Origin: Bipolaris cookei
Taxonomy: Eukaryota; Ascomycota; Dothideomycetes; Pleosporales; Pleosporaceae
Length of the DNA: 64,000 nt
Direction of reading: 5' to 3'
Assembly: GCA_002286855.1 (NCBI GenBank)
Contig: NRSV01000003.1
Span: forward strand, 421,159 to 485,158
A program made the position numbers and the translations under genes. Below, piece after piece: positions 1 to 10,297 of this stretch. Under the pieces are notes generated by a model, which saw only the letters and a program-made list of their open reading frames with translations, had not been told where the DNA came from and ran no database searches. The first letter of the stretch is position 1, and every line of letters starts with the position of its first letter.

Positions 1-257
1 CATGAGTTGGCGGGGTTTACTCGGATTCGACTGTGTACGTATTGTTTCATCCGCGCTGAAGATAGATGGGTTTATCCATGTGGTGTTTTGGGAGCATACA
101 TAAAGTAACGTTGGAATCTTGATTGGAAATCTGAGTAATCTTGACCATCCCTTTCTCATTGACAAAAAAAATTAACAATCCAGAAAAGCAGATCGTATCG
201 CAGTGTATCCTTGACTCCACGGCTCCAGCTAAATACTCTGAACAAAATGAAATGCAA
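1..257. other. 3' flank of the first gene, no feature seen
   Basis: No coding potential or repeat is recognised here. The stretch lies just downstream of the minus-strand gene that ends at 258 and probably holds its 3' untranslated region. Confidence 0.4.
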
Positions 258-2192
258 TCAATCATCCCTATCACCCCATACATCCGCCTCCTCCCTAGCC
301 ACAGCATCCAAATCAATAAATATACCCTTCCCACTTTCTTTCCTTGCCACTCCTTCCTCATCACTACTACTACCCTCATGCCTCTGTCTCGCCTCCTCCC
401 GACTCATAGAACCCCACCCCGCATCTTCATCTTCGTCATCGTCTTTCGCGAAACCAGGGGACACAGGGACAAAGTCGTCCATTAGATTACTTGGCAGACC
501 GGCTGGCACAGGACGTTTGGGAGAGTATGTGGGTGGAGAGGGAGTTAGGGGCATCATGGTCATTTCTGGGTGTTGGGATAGTTGGGGTTCTGCAGGACTA
601 CTGGGTGGTGGTGTTGAGACGCGGGGTTGATGGTGTGATTGGGGGTGGGGTTGCAGGATGCTGGACATCTCGGGTTGGGGGTCTTTGTCGTGCTTAGATG
701 ATGGGCGGTGTTCCTGTCGTGAGCTGGATTGGACGGCAGGCTGGGTGTCGATGCTTTGGGTCGCGGGGAGTTTGGCGTGGTGCTCCTGTTGGTGTTGCTG
801 GGAGAAGGGGAAGATGGAGAAGAGGCTGGAGCTGAGGCTGTGGCGGTTTGGTACGTTGGGTCTTTGTTCTTTTTTTATTTCTTCTTGTCGTGGGTTTGGT
901 GCTGTTGGAGGAGGTGCTGAGGCAGAATGCGAGTGTGAAGGAACTCTTCGGATGGCTGCAGGGCTAGGGGGGTTAGTGATGGTAGTCTCGGGTAAGGATG
1001 CCTCACACATCTCACAGGCGTGGAGGCTGGGATTGTTGAGGAACGTGCAACGTGGGCATTGCTTCTTGAGCTCTGGTGTTGATGGGCGTGGTGGCTCCGG
1101 ATTCTGGCCTGCTCGCTGTGGTCGAGGTGGTTGAGGTGGTGCTGCTGGCTCAGATTCGGTAGGCATCTGGTATCCTGGACTATATCTCTGTCTGGCCCTC
1201 GAATTGGATGGCGCTGTATCTCGTCTCTTGTTCCTGGAAGAAGCATCTCCATTTGCTACAGGGCCTGGGATGGGATCAATAGAGACTACGACCTGCACAT
1301 CTCTCTTTGTCCCACACTTCATGCACTGACACTGCCGCGTCACAGTCTTTGTATATGTATCGGTAACCTCAGCCGGTGCATTGAATCTGATCTCAAACTT
1401 CCCGGGTTCTCCAAAGCCCGCACCACTCTGGTCCTGCCTCTGCCAGTCCTTCGCATTTGAGTAGCCTGCTCCTTTTGCGACGATGGGGATAATTGGATCC
1501 ACATTTCCGAATACCAAATGATCTACAAATGGCAGAAGCATCAGGGTTCCGCTACTCTTGATGTGGTGATCGACTTCTTCACGCACTTTGAAATCGTCCA
1601 ACGAGTGCAGAACCCGAAAATACTTGTTGAACATGTCGCCATACCATTGTCGAATCTGGACACCCTGCTTCAATAACTCTTTTGCGATAGTTCGTGGCGC
1701 AGGGCTAGGCCAAAGTACATCGATCAGATGTTTCTCCTTCAAGGCCTTGCGGACCATCAAATCCAACCTAGCACATTCGTACAGTTTCTTCTCCAGTCTT
1801 TCGTGTAATTCGTACTTTGCAAATCTAATCACCAAGCCTCTCACGAATCCGGCATCTAGATTCCATTTTCGCGTGAAGTAGTCCAGTGACTCCAGATCTT
1901 TCTGTGCCTGTGCGTTGGCAGGCCTAACCATGAGTGGGGCGAGCTCATGGCCCATTGATATCCATCGGTCGGGTTGGTGCGGGAGGGCGGTTGCTGTAGA
2001 CCAGAAAGATCGGATGGGGTAGTATTCAGCTTTGAAATAATTGTAGATGAAGTCCAGAAAGTCCGACTCTGTAAGCGGCAATGCTGCATGGCCGCGGGGA
2101 AAGTCCATCGTGGAGGTTGGTAGTCCAGCTGGTGGCGAGAGCCCGAATGGGTGTGACGAGTATCGAGGCCACGAGTTTATAGCTTCAAGCAC
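258..2192 (-). CDS. NZF (RanBP2-type) zinc-finger protein, function unknown
   Basis: A 644-residue single-exon reading frame. The N-terminal 270 residues form a conserved-looking, mostly helical region rich in charged and aromatic residues that I do not recognise. A C-x-x-C pair (CQCMKC) lies near residue 290. A canonical RanBP2/NZF finger, CPRCTFLNNPSLHACEMC, starts near residue 379; it has the Trp-less Thr-Phe form often linked to ubiquitin binding. The C-terminal 230 residues are low complexity (Pro, Ser, Gln, His) and end in an acidic tail. A second in-frame ATG 28 codons in (MDFPRG) is an alternative start. The family role is only inferred: NZF fingers usually bind ubiquitin or RNA. Confidence 0.85.
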   Translation of the reverse strand: MLEAINSWPRYSSHPFGLSPPAGLPTSTMDFPRGHAALPLTESDFLDFIYNYFKAEYYPIRSFWSTATALPHQPDRWISMGHELAPLMVRPANAQAQKDLESLDYFTRKWNLDAGFVRGLVIRFAKYELHERLEKKLYECARLDLMVRKALKEKHLIDVLWPSPAPRTIAKELLKQGVQIRQWYGDMFNKYFRVLHSLDDFKVREEVDHHIKSSGTLMLLPFVDHLVFGNVDPIIPIVAKGAGYSNAKDWQRQDQSGAGFGEPGKFEIRFNAPAEVTDTYTKTVTRQCQCMKCGTKRDVQVVVSIDPIPGPVANGDASSRNKRRDTAPSNSRARQRYSPGYQMPTESEPAAPPQPPRPQRAGQNPEPPRPSTPELKKQCPRCTFLNNPSLHACEMCEASLPETTITNPPSPAAIRRVPSHSHSASAPPPTAPNPRQEEIKKEQRPNVPNRHSLSSSLFSIFPFSQQHQQEHHAKLPATQSIDTQPAVQSSSRQEHRPSSKHDKDPQPEMSSILQPHPQSHHQPRVSTPPPSSPAEPQLSQHPEMTMMPLTPSPPTYSPKRPVPAGLPSNLMDDFVPVSPGFAKDDDEDEDAGWGSMSREEARQRHEGSSSDEEGVARKESGKGIFIDLDAVAREEADVWGDRDD

Positions 2193-3389
2193 TGTGGCTT
2201 CAGAAGCGCTTTGTAACAGGAAAATATTTAATTCAGAATATTGGCATGAGTGTGTACGGAGTCCCGATTACAGTGCTGGCGGACCACACTATGTGAGTAA
2301 TGTTGCTGCCTGGGTAGAATAGAGAAGGAAACACGTACAGTAGCCACACAGCTAAAGAAGAGTGACGGTGCTGATTTACAGCTGCGCCACAGCATGTGAC
2401 AATGTTATATGCGCTAGACGTGCTGCAGAAAGCTTCAGCGCACACCATGCTCTTGTGACGGCTTTCCTGGAACATACGTCATTACTGTGGCGGTGCTTGG
2501 CCTTTCTTCCACACTAAGCGCGGCTAGTTCTCGAAGCTCGACAGCTTTCACAGCCATTCAAGACTTGGAAGTTCAACATTGCGATAACGGTTTTCTTACA
2601 TTGTGGTTTTTGTGAATGAGTTATTTAATGCCGTGCTGGGTGCTCATCATGTGTGCGTGGAAATACAGGATAGGTATAGACAGGGCTCATCATGTCTAAA
2701 CATTCGTTATGAACGGGAGATAACCCAAGATTTAACCTTCATTTAATCAATAGGAGTGCTAAAAAGTTGTCAGAGTCATCATTGCTCGGAAAGCGTATGA
2801 GATTGCGCCATTCGACCTTTGGCCGAGGAATTTAACCCCCATACTGGTAGAGTCAAGATAAGGTTGAAGAAAACTGAGTTTCCAGATTCCATCAAATGGG
2901 ATGAAATCCCGCTTCCGTTCAGTACTAACTCTATGCAAAGATGGTGGCGTGGTGGCTTGACGAAGATGTGTGCAAGGGCAACTGGGATTAAGGGGTCAGC
3001 AAGGGATTGCTCGATCAGGGCTTATCTCACAGATAGGTGTTCTCGGTGAGCCTATCATGATTTCTCCTAGGATTGAAAGCCTTGAATTTCGGCTGTTGAT
3101 CTCGCCTTTTCCTAAGATACAAGCGTTCGTCAGAAATGTCTCGCCTTTCCGCAACGTGGAGAATGCAGGAATCAGACCACGAGGTCTCGGCAATCCCACG
3201 CCGCTTTGCTGTAAGTAAGTCGGTATCCGCAGATCTTGCACAGACGTACAAATGACGGGTACAGTTCTTAATGGAACTGGCGGCGGTAAAACATCGTCCT
3301 TAAACTTGGCTTGGCCCATCAGTTCGGTTACGCAATTCTTTAGTCGTCCCTAATACCAACCTCAACCACTGTCTCGGAGCTCGTGCAGT
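2193..3389. other. Intergenic, no gene recognised
   Basis: Short open frames occur on both strands but none shows a family motif, a signal peptide or plausible splice extensions. It separates a minus-strand and a plus-strand gene and so should hold two divergent promoters. Confidence 0.4.
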
Positions 3390-4374
3390 ATGGCGTCTTT
3401 GGAGACATCATCTAAAGCTTCGTCTAAGTGTTATATCAAAATTTCACCTAAAGAGTCGCACAAAAGGGCACCGAGGTCATCAGAAGGTTTACAAATTGCA
3501 GAACCTGAGCCATACCCTGAAGCTGTCAATAGATATTCCTCGAACCGCGATACCAAACTGCCACAGCTACAAGACCAACCAGGCCCCGAGGAAGCATCAA
3601 TACATACCCGGCCATCTCAAGAGCGCGTATCATTCCGTCCCGGACCGTACAGTGATCAATCTGGATATGGCCCCACTATAGAAGTTCCACCAGATATGGT
3701 TAAGAAGTTTTTCACTCACCGCCGACGCAAGTTTTGGTTTATTGTTGTCTTCACATTGTTTATAGTTGGTACCCTTATTGGCTCTAGTATAGGAGGTGCA
3801 CTATATGTGCAAGAAAAAGCTGAACAGTAAGTTTGCTCTACTTTCTGCCTGGCTTGTACTTTGTCGCCTAACCTATACTAGATCTACTTCTAGAAGTAGA
3901 GCTACCACAGATGTAGCAAGTAAAGGTCCAGCATCAAGCCCCACACTCGCACCAGTGGAACCTTCTACTCAAGCCCAGCCCTCGGGCACGGCATACACAT
4001 CGCGGCCATTTGGCACCATCCAATCGATTAACACCACATGTCCATCTACCCTAATCATTTCCAGTCAACTCAAAGGCAAGAGTTCGGAAATCAGTGGCCG
4101 CTACACCTACAACTGCCTCGACAATACCAACATACTAAACGAACCCAACCTCATGGCCTTTACTGCATACACTCTTGAACAATGCGTCGATGCCTGTAGC
4201 CAATACAGCGCCATGGGCAACAAGAACGAAACCTGTAAAGCTGTTGTAATCAACTCACAGTTTCGTGAAAAATACGAGACGGGATACGGGGCAAATTGCT
4301 GGCTGAAGGGTTTGGCGGATAATGCTAGTACGGGAAAATTGGGATACACAGCGGCAGTCTTACGTGAGGGGTGA
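3390..4374 (+). CDS. Single-pass membrane protein with PAN/Apple-like extracellular domain
   Basis: Two exons, 3390-3826 and 3882-4374, joined across a 55-nt intron with donor GTAAGT, branch CCTAAC and acceptor CTAG; the join keeps frame as a Gln codon. The N-terminal 110 residues are hydrophilic and likely cytosolic, ending in a basic stop-transfer-like cluster (HRRRK). One transmembrane helix follows (about residues 113-137, with GSSIGGA). Beyond a Ser/Thr/Pro-rich stalk lies a cysteine-containing domain (residues about 215-305) with YTLEQCVDACS and a later NCWLKG motif, the pattern of fungal PAN/Apple-like domains. Such proteins are common in Pezizomycotina but their ligands are unknown. 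Topology (cytosolic N-terminus, outside C-terminus) is inferred. Confidence 0.8.
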
Positions 4375-4890
4375 ACTTAATATCTACATCACCGTAAGGA
4401 GATATATTTGGTATTGATGTATATGTCTTGATTGTTAACCGTATGTCACTGGAAAATAATTTGTCCATCCATCCAGTTTATCGTCGTGGAGTAACATTGA
4501 CCTTATCTCACTATCGTCTCTTCATCGTTGCTGCTTGTGCATTCGAATGTGGTAAAATATATTTCTGTCGCTGCGGAGGCAACTGTCAAGGCTTTTGTTA
4601 TCTCACGCAAAACCTATGCCTACTGCATCTTATACTGTTTGTTACACGCGAACAGTAGATAGGATTTAATGAGCGCTCTAAGCTTCTTGAATGATGTTTG
4701 TTTCTTTCAAATGTTACCAAAAAGAGGCAGAATATGTGAAATATCATCCAGTCATTACTTAGTTACAGCTGACACGGCGGTGTCGCAAACGCACTTAACG
4801 GCAAAATAGATGCACGAGATGCCAATAAGAAGACTTGAGATGTTCTAGCTCTACTGAGAAACAACACCAGCAGTTACCAAAAAAAACTGC
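4375..4890. other. Intergenic, no feature seen
   Basis: AT-leaning spacer between the membrane protein gene and the tRNA gene; no coding frame or repeat recognised. Confidence 0.4.
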
Positions 4891-4895
4891 AAAAA
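4891..4895 (-). terminator. Pol III T-run terminator of the tRNA-Glu gene
   Basis: On the minus strand a run of five T starts a few bases after the discriminator base of the tRNA-Glu gene; T4 or longer is the usual RNA polymerase III stop. A longer T run follows at 4879-4886. Confidence 0.6.
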
Positions 4896-4901
4896 GAGTA
4901 T

Positions 4902-5052
4902 TTCCGACACCGGGAATCGAACCTGATTAGAATTAATAAGAGTTATTCGAGTAGGTGGTTTGGATAGTACTAACCCGGGCCTTGCCGGCACTTGAACAGT
5001 GAACTGACTCTGCGATGAGAGCGGCAAATCCTAGCCACTAGACCATATCGGA
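4902..5052 (-). tRNA. tRNA-Glu (CUC) with anticodon-loop intron and a 52-bp T-arm insertion
   Basis: Read on the minus strand, the acceptor stem TCCGATA pairs with TGTCGGA. The D arm carries the A box (TGGTCTAGTGG). The anticodon stem TGCCG pairs with CGGCA around loop C-T-CTC-A. A 27-nt intron (4989-5015) sits at the standard place between positions 37 and 38 and contains GAG, complementary to the anticodon, as usual for tRNA introns. The T arm is CCGGG / TTCGATT / CCCGG, but it is interrupted by 52 bp (4924-4975) flanked by a 4-bp direct repeat (AACC on the plus strand). The B box GGTTCGATTCC is whole on the 3' side of the insertion. Whether a mature tRNA is made is unknown. Confidence 0.75.
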
Positions 5053-5147
5053 TATTGATGGGAAACTGATATTTTAGACATTAAATATCTATGACATTGT
5101 AAAAAGCTGGACAAAAAAGATCTATCACTGGAGTCGAGAGTTTGCTA

Positions 5148-6268
5148 ACGTGAGTGATAAGCGAGTGGCCATGCTAGGCGAGTGGCCACCCTCATTGATT
5201 TTCAACGCCTCCAAACTCCAAACTACAATGTCTCAACCATCTGATCTTGAGAAGCTCTCAAAAGAATAGAGGATTAAAGCAGCCCTCCAAGCAATTCAAT
5301 CGCCAGTAAAACTAAGTGTGCAACGCGCTGCCACTACTTACAACGTGTCTCGACCAAACCTCCGCCGCCGACGCGCTGGGAAGATGTCGCAACGTGATCC
5401 TCATCTCAAATCACCAAGTCTTGAGAAGACTGAAGAGGAGGCGCTCAAATACTATATCAAGAAGCTATATGCCCAAGGATTTACCCCAACACTGCGTTGC
5501 GTTGAAGATATGGCTAATCAACTGCGCGCTGCGCGTGATGCAAAGCCTGTTGGCCCACGATGGGCTTCAAACTTCATCAAACGCGAGCCTGAGCTCAAGT
5601 CGCAAATGACTCGGCAGCGCGATCGCCAGAGAGTCTTATGTAGTGATCCAGATGTCAATGGGCCCTGGTTCGACCTTGTACGCAATGTCAAGGCCAAGTA
5701 TAGCATCCAGGACGAAGATACCTACAACTTTGACGAGACTGGCTTTACTATAGGTGTCGGAAACTTCGTGAAAGTAGTCACTGCATCAGGGTTCCTCACC
5801 ATCTTCTGTGGTTAATATGCTTAATCAGCTTGAAAAGGGCACTGAGATGATACTGCATTCGCAGACGTTGCTAGCAGCCCTAGTGCTGCAACTTGAAGCG
5901 TCAAATAAGGCTGCTTCTGAGCGTAAATCGCGGAAGCGGAAGCGGATTTAAGAGGGCGGGGACCCTTCAAAGGAGTAGGCAGAGGAATTGATGGCCGAAC
6001 TAGACGATAAGGCGCAGGTAGACGGGGAAACGCGTGAAGGTAGGGCCCGAACAGGTACAGGCAACCAGTGCAAAAGGCACTGCAAACGCTGTGGAGACAG
6101 GACATAATTCCCACACATGCGAAAAAGAAATAGTAGAAGTCAACGATTAATTCTATATACTACATTTTCTAGTAGAAGGTTGTAGTGCGAAGCAACAACG
6201 TGCAGAAGATTGAAAGATTAACGAGGGTGGCCGCTCGCCTAGCATGGCCACTCGCTTATCACTCACGT
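5148..6268 (+). mobile_element. pogo/Fot1-like DNA transposon, internally deleted
   Basis: A 1121-bp element flanked by TA target duplications (5146-5147 and 6269-6270). The terminal inverted repeats, 5148-5193 and 6223-6268, are 46 bp and differ at one position. Inside are the N-terminal and C-terminal parts of a CENP-B/pogo-type transposase, with most of the DDE catalytic region missing. It can only be non-autonomous. Confidence 0.9.
5228..6150 (+). pseudogene. pogo/Fot1-like transposase remnant
   Basis: The natural start is probably ATG 5228 (MSQPSDLEKL), but codon 14 is TAG. The frame then runs open from 5270 to 5815 and contains a psq-type helix-turn-helix (VQRAATTYNVSRPNLRRR), a CENP-B-type HTH (GFTPTLRCVEDMANQL, RWASNFIKRE) and the first catalytic-type Asp in YNFDETGFTIG. 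It then jumps directly to the family's C-terminus (LEKGTEMILHSQTLLAA, basic KSRKRKRI, then a degraded zinc knuckle QCKRHCKRCGD). About 200 residues of the DDE core are absent, and several stops follow in the tail. Confidence 0.85.
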
Positions 6269-6270
6269 TA

Positions 6271-7248
6271 TCAGAATTACCAATGGTAAAATTTTCGGAG
6301 ATTTTTGACCATGGGGTGGGCCGCAACAAGCCACTGACGCCCTATCCTAGACTACCCCACTCTTGGAAAATTCTGAACAACCAACCTCTGATACAGCACT
6401 GCGTCCAGCCGTAGAAAGTTTCGTATTATTGTTTGAGTTGTAATCATATAGTCTGAAGTCTATTGGTTTACTTTACTGGTTTGTTTCTAGGATGCTGCTC
6501 ATGTAATATTCTACCCTGCAAGTCCGATATATAACTTGGGGGCCCTCGGTAAAGTTTTGGTAACACATCTTTCGCACTGGCATGAGTAGCAAATAGTATT
6601 GTTCTGTGATTGTTCATTTTTCTTCTTTTTTGGACCAGAGAGAAAATCGGGGTTGCTTGCTCCATTTGGACTACTCTGAGGAACATACACGTTATACTAA
6701 CACCTACAACACGCGCATTAATTATATGCACATGCTAATCAATATTATCAGTTGTTTCCGGAGTAAATTTTTTATTTCTTTGCACAATGGACTTCTGGGT
6801 ATTCCGATTTGCCAAAACACATGTTCTGCGATGAACGGTTGAGTAGGTTCACGTCTTTGTTGACTGTGACATCTGCACACATGCGTATTGCCCCTATTTC
6901 CTCAATTTTCCGTTACCTACTACCCACAAACCCTTTCTGAAGATTCTGCCTATACATCATTCACTCTCACAACACTACCAGGCCAAACCAACTTGTGACG
7001 CGATTGTTCCCTTTACTTTAGAAACTAGAAGTAAGTGCACATCCAAAAGGTTTTTACAAGCCGTCTTCAATAAGCCCCAATCAGAACCAATTTCAGCTAG
7101 AGTAGTAAACACAACTTTTTTCTGACTATTGCGAACCTTACTTTGAGCCCGGCTTCGCTGAGTGTATACCACTTCTCAACCTGAAGGCCCAAGCGTCATT
7201 GCACGTGGACGATGAGTCCTGGTCGATTTAGCATTGAACAGTAGCGCC
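6271..7248. other. Intergenic, no gene recognised
   Basis: AT-rich spacer between the pogo-like element and the retroposon fragment. The open frames present are short and lack any recognisable motif. Confidence 0.4.
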
Positions 7249-7262
7249 TGGATAAGCGTCTT

Positions 7263-7476
7263 GATATTATTATTATTATTCCATTAGAGTCTATATGCAG
7301 CTCGGGGCTATGTAAGACCTTGGCCGTAAGCCGTCCTATCCGGTTATTTATATGTGGGGGTTTGTTTTTCTTTGTATAGTACTACTGTGGTGCTTCGGCT
7401 TTTGTCTGTTTGTGGCTATGCCTCTAGCAGACGCCTGGTACTAAAGAGCAATTTGGTAAACAGGAAGAGATGTTAG
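7263..7476 (-). mobile_element. 5'-truncated retroposon sharing the tail of the SINE at 56.9 kb
   Basis: The insert is bounded by a perfect 14-bp direct repeat, TGGATAAGCGTCTT, at 7249-7262 and 7477-7490, a target-site duplication. Read on the minus strand it ends in an (AAT)n-type tail, as retroposons do. Its sequence aligns along its length with the 3' part of the SINE at 56911-57384 (shared blocks include CTAACATCTCTT, CAGGCGTCT and CTGCATATAGACT). The tRNA-like head is missing, so this copy is 5' truncated or belongs to a partner LINE with the same 3' end. Confidence 0.8.
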
Positions 7477-7714
7477 TGGATAAGCGTCTTATTGCGCATA
7501 TGTAGCTTACAGAGTTGAAATACTTAGCATAATTTTGAAGATTTAAACAATTTATCAAAGCTCAAATTTGGAGCATCATTTACTAAATCTCCAATAACAA
7601 ATCTCACCGCCATCACAGCAATTCAAAACAATCAAAAGTCTCATCAAATAATAGAAATTAATAACCTATTCATATACTCATAACCACATGAAACCCGTTT
7701 CCCAGGCTACCCCT

Positions 7715-10225
7715 TTATTGTCCAACAACAGTAAAGCTATCATGAACCTTCAAGTCACGGCTGCTAAGTCCAACCCAGATGTTGAACTCGCCCTCAGGAA
7801 TGACCCACTGCTGGCTAACAACATCCCAGTAACTCAGATCTCTGCGCATAAGCTCGAAGTTAACACTCTGGGTCTCACCCTCCTCAAGGTACACCTTCTC
7901 GAAGCCGCGGAGCTGGCGCACAGGAGTACCAGCAGGGGCGGAAGAAGGCAGACCGACGTACAGCTGGGGCACAGCAGCGCCGGCAACGTCGCCAGTGTTG
8001 GCGACAGAGACGGTGACGTTGTAGATAGACTCCCAGAGAGCGGGGTTGCCACCGGGCTGGATGGGGAGGTCCTCGGGCTTGGAGGTGATGGCCTCCTTGA
8101 GTGGAGCAGACTTAATGTCGGAAATGGAGAAGGTGGTGTAGGAAAGACCGAAGCCGAATTCGTAGCGGACGGAGATGTTGTGCATATCGAAGTGGCGGTA
8201 GTCAATCTCGAGCTTCTCGTCGAACCAGCTCTGCCAGTCGTTGAAGCCGTCGGTTTGGATTTCAGTGGTGGGGGGCGCGTTCCAGTCGTCACCGTTCTTG
8301 GCGATGGTGTAAGGGAGGTGGCCAGAGGGGTTGAAGTCGCCGTAGAGGATGTCGACGAGGGAGTTGCCGGATTCTTCACCGGGGAAGTGAGCAGCCAGGA
8401 TGGCGGTGACGTTGGGGTGGTCAGACCATGACAGGGTGTTGACACCGGAGGAGTGGGTAACGACAATAGTGTTATTGCAGAAAGACGCAACGGACTCGAC
8501 AACTTTGTCGCCATCCCAGTCAGATCCAAGGTGAAAGCGGTCATCACCTTCCTCGGCCCAGGTCTTGAGCATGACAATGCAGACATCTGGTACATCGCGT
8601 GGGATGACGAGAGTGCTGACGTTGTTAGAGATGATGTGGGTATTGTTCAGGAAGTACTGGACAATGCCACTGTCTTCCCTGACACGCTGCTGGATAGCGG
8701 TGAGGGGCGTAATCACGTAGGTAGGCTGGCCGGTACCAGAGCCACCGCCAGCAAAGATGGCGCCGTACTCGTAGTTTTTCTGGTTAAGAACAGAGCTACG
8801 AGCTGGCTCACCAGCCCCGTTACCGAAGACTGCAACGTTGCGGGGTGCCTTGAGAGGCAGAGTACGGTCCACATTCTTCAACAGGACGGTACCAGCAGCA
8901 CCGTGTCGACGAATCAGTTCGTTGTGTTTGCCACGAACATTACGGCTCTTCTCGCCAGTAAGGTTGAACTCGCGGGTCCAGGTCTTTCGTGGAGAGAAAG
9001 TGTTGAAATCAGCAGAAGAAGGGTCAACGGACGGGAAGTCCTTGTCCTGACCGAGCTGGAAGTAGGGAGTCATGATACGGATGACCATGTCGTCGATGCG
9101 GGACTCGTTGACAGTGCCGTTGTTAACAGCAAGAGTGATATTGCCGCCAAAGTAAGATGGGATACCAAAGTTCATTCCGTAAGAACCAAGTCCACCAGGC
9201 ATATTCATGTCAAGACCTGCCTCTATGGAAGCAACACCCGAGTGGGTCGCACCCCAGTCAGACATGATGTACCCTTGGAAGCCTAACTCAGTCTTGAGCA
9301 GACCGTTTTGTGAAGCAGAGTTCTGGCATCCGTAAGATCCATTGATTCTCTGGTACGAGCACATGAAGCTGGCAGCGCGGGCCTTGACAGCGTTGGCAAA
9401 TGGCCACATGTAGAGCTCGTGCATGGTGCGGTCATCAATGTTAGATGATAGAGCAGCTTGCTCTTGTTCAGTGTTGTCATCCTTGCGGTAGGTAGGGTTA
9501 CGCATGATCTCCTGCTCGTTGCCAACCCAGTGCTTAGCGCAAGCCTGTACACCTGCATCTTGAGCTGCCAAGATAGTCTTCTCCATAGCTACACCGCTGA
9601 GATAAGGGTCTGAAGAGAAGCCCTCCCAGTTACGGCCGGCATAGGCGGAACGTCCAAGTGGTCCTGCGACAGGACCCAAGAAGACGTGAGCACCCTTTGC
9701 CCTGAACTCTTCGCCCATGGCGTAGCCGCGCTCATACATGAGGTCCTTGTCCCATGTGGCACCAGCGGATACACCGGCGGAGAAGACACTTGCGTAATCA
9801 GCCACGCGAATGGCAAGAGGACCATCGTGAAGACAAAGACCAGAGAAGCCTAGGCGGGGAATGGCAACGATGTTACCAATGCAGGGGCCGGCTTGACCAG
9901 TGACCATGTCGGCCTTTTCTTCGAGAGTGAGTTGAGCTACGAAAGCCTTTGCCTTCTCAAGACCCATCTCCCAGCCGCCAACACCAGTAGTCATTGCTGT
10001 ACTAGTTGTTAGACATGTCCGACGATTTAACGATCATCCCGAAGGAAACTTACGTGAAGGATATACAGGCGGTGAGGAGCCATACTCGGTCAGGATGGTA
10101 GTGTTGAGCGGCTGGACATAACTGAACGCATCTTCACCGCGACCACTACCTCCAAAGTTTTGAGCATTGACTGTGGCCAAGAGGGCAGAGCTCGAGAGCA
10201 CCGTGGAGAAGACAGAGGGCGCCAT
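7715..10225 (-). CDS. Secreted GH3 beta-glucosidase
   Basis: Two exons on the minus strand, 10225-10054 and 9996-7715, with a 57-nt intron (donor GTAAGT, branch CTAAC, acceptor ACAG); the join makes a Pro codon. The protein is about 817 residues. I chose ATG 10225 because it starts directly on a signal peptide (MAPSVFSTVLSSSALLATVNA); an in-frame start 19 codons upstream would bury it. GH3 landmarks are present: LCLHDGPLAIR, the KHWVGNEQE motif, and the nucleophile Asp in MSDWGATHSG near residue 300. The second domain has the GGGSGTG-like segment, and a C-terminal fibronectin III-like domain ends the protein. It should remove terminal glucose from cello-oligosaccharides or aryl glucosides outside the cell. 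Confidence 0.93.
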
Positions 10226-10289
10226 GATTCTAGATAGTCGAAGGGGAATCGAAAGCCTGAATACCCATGATTGCAGTTGCACTGAGGCA

Positions 10290-10297
10290 CTTATATA
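10290..10297 (-). promoter_or_regulatory. TATA-like box of the GH3 gene
   Basis: Minus-strand TATATAAG lies about 65 nt upstream of the chosen ATG, a usual distance for a fungal core promoter with a short leader. No transcription data support it. Confidence 0.4.
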
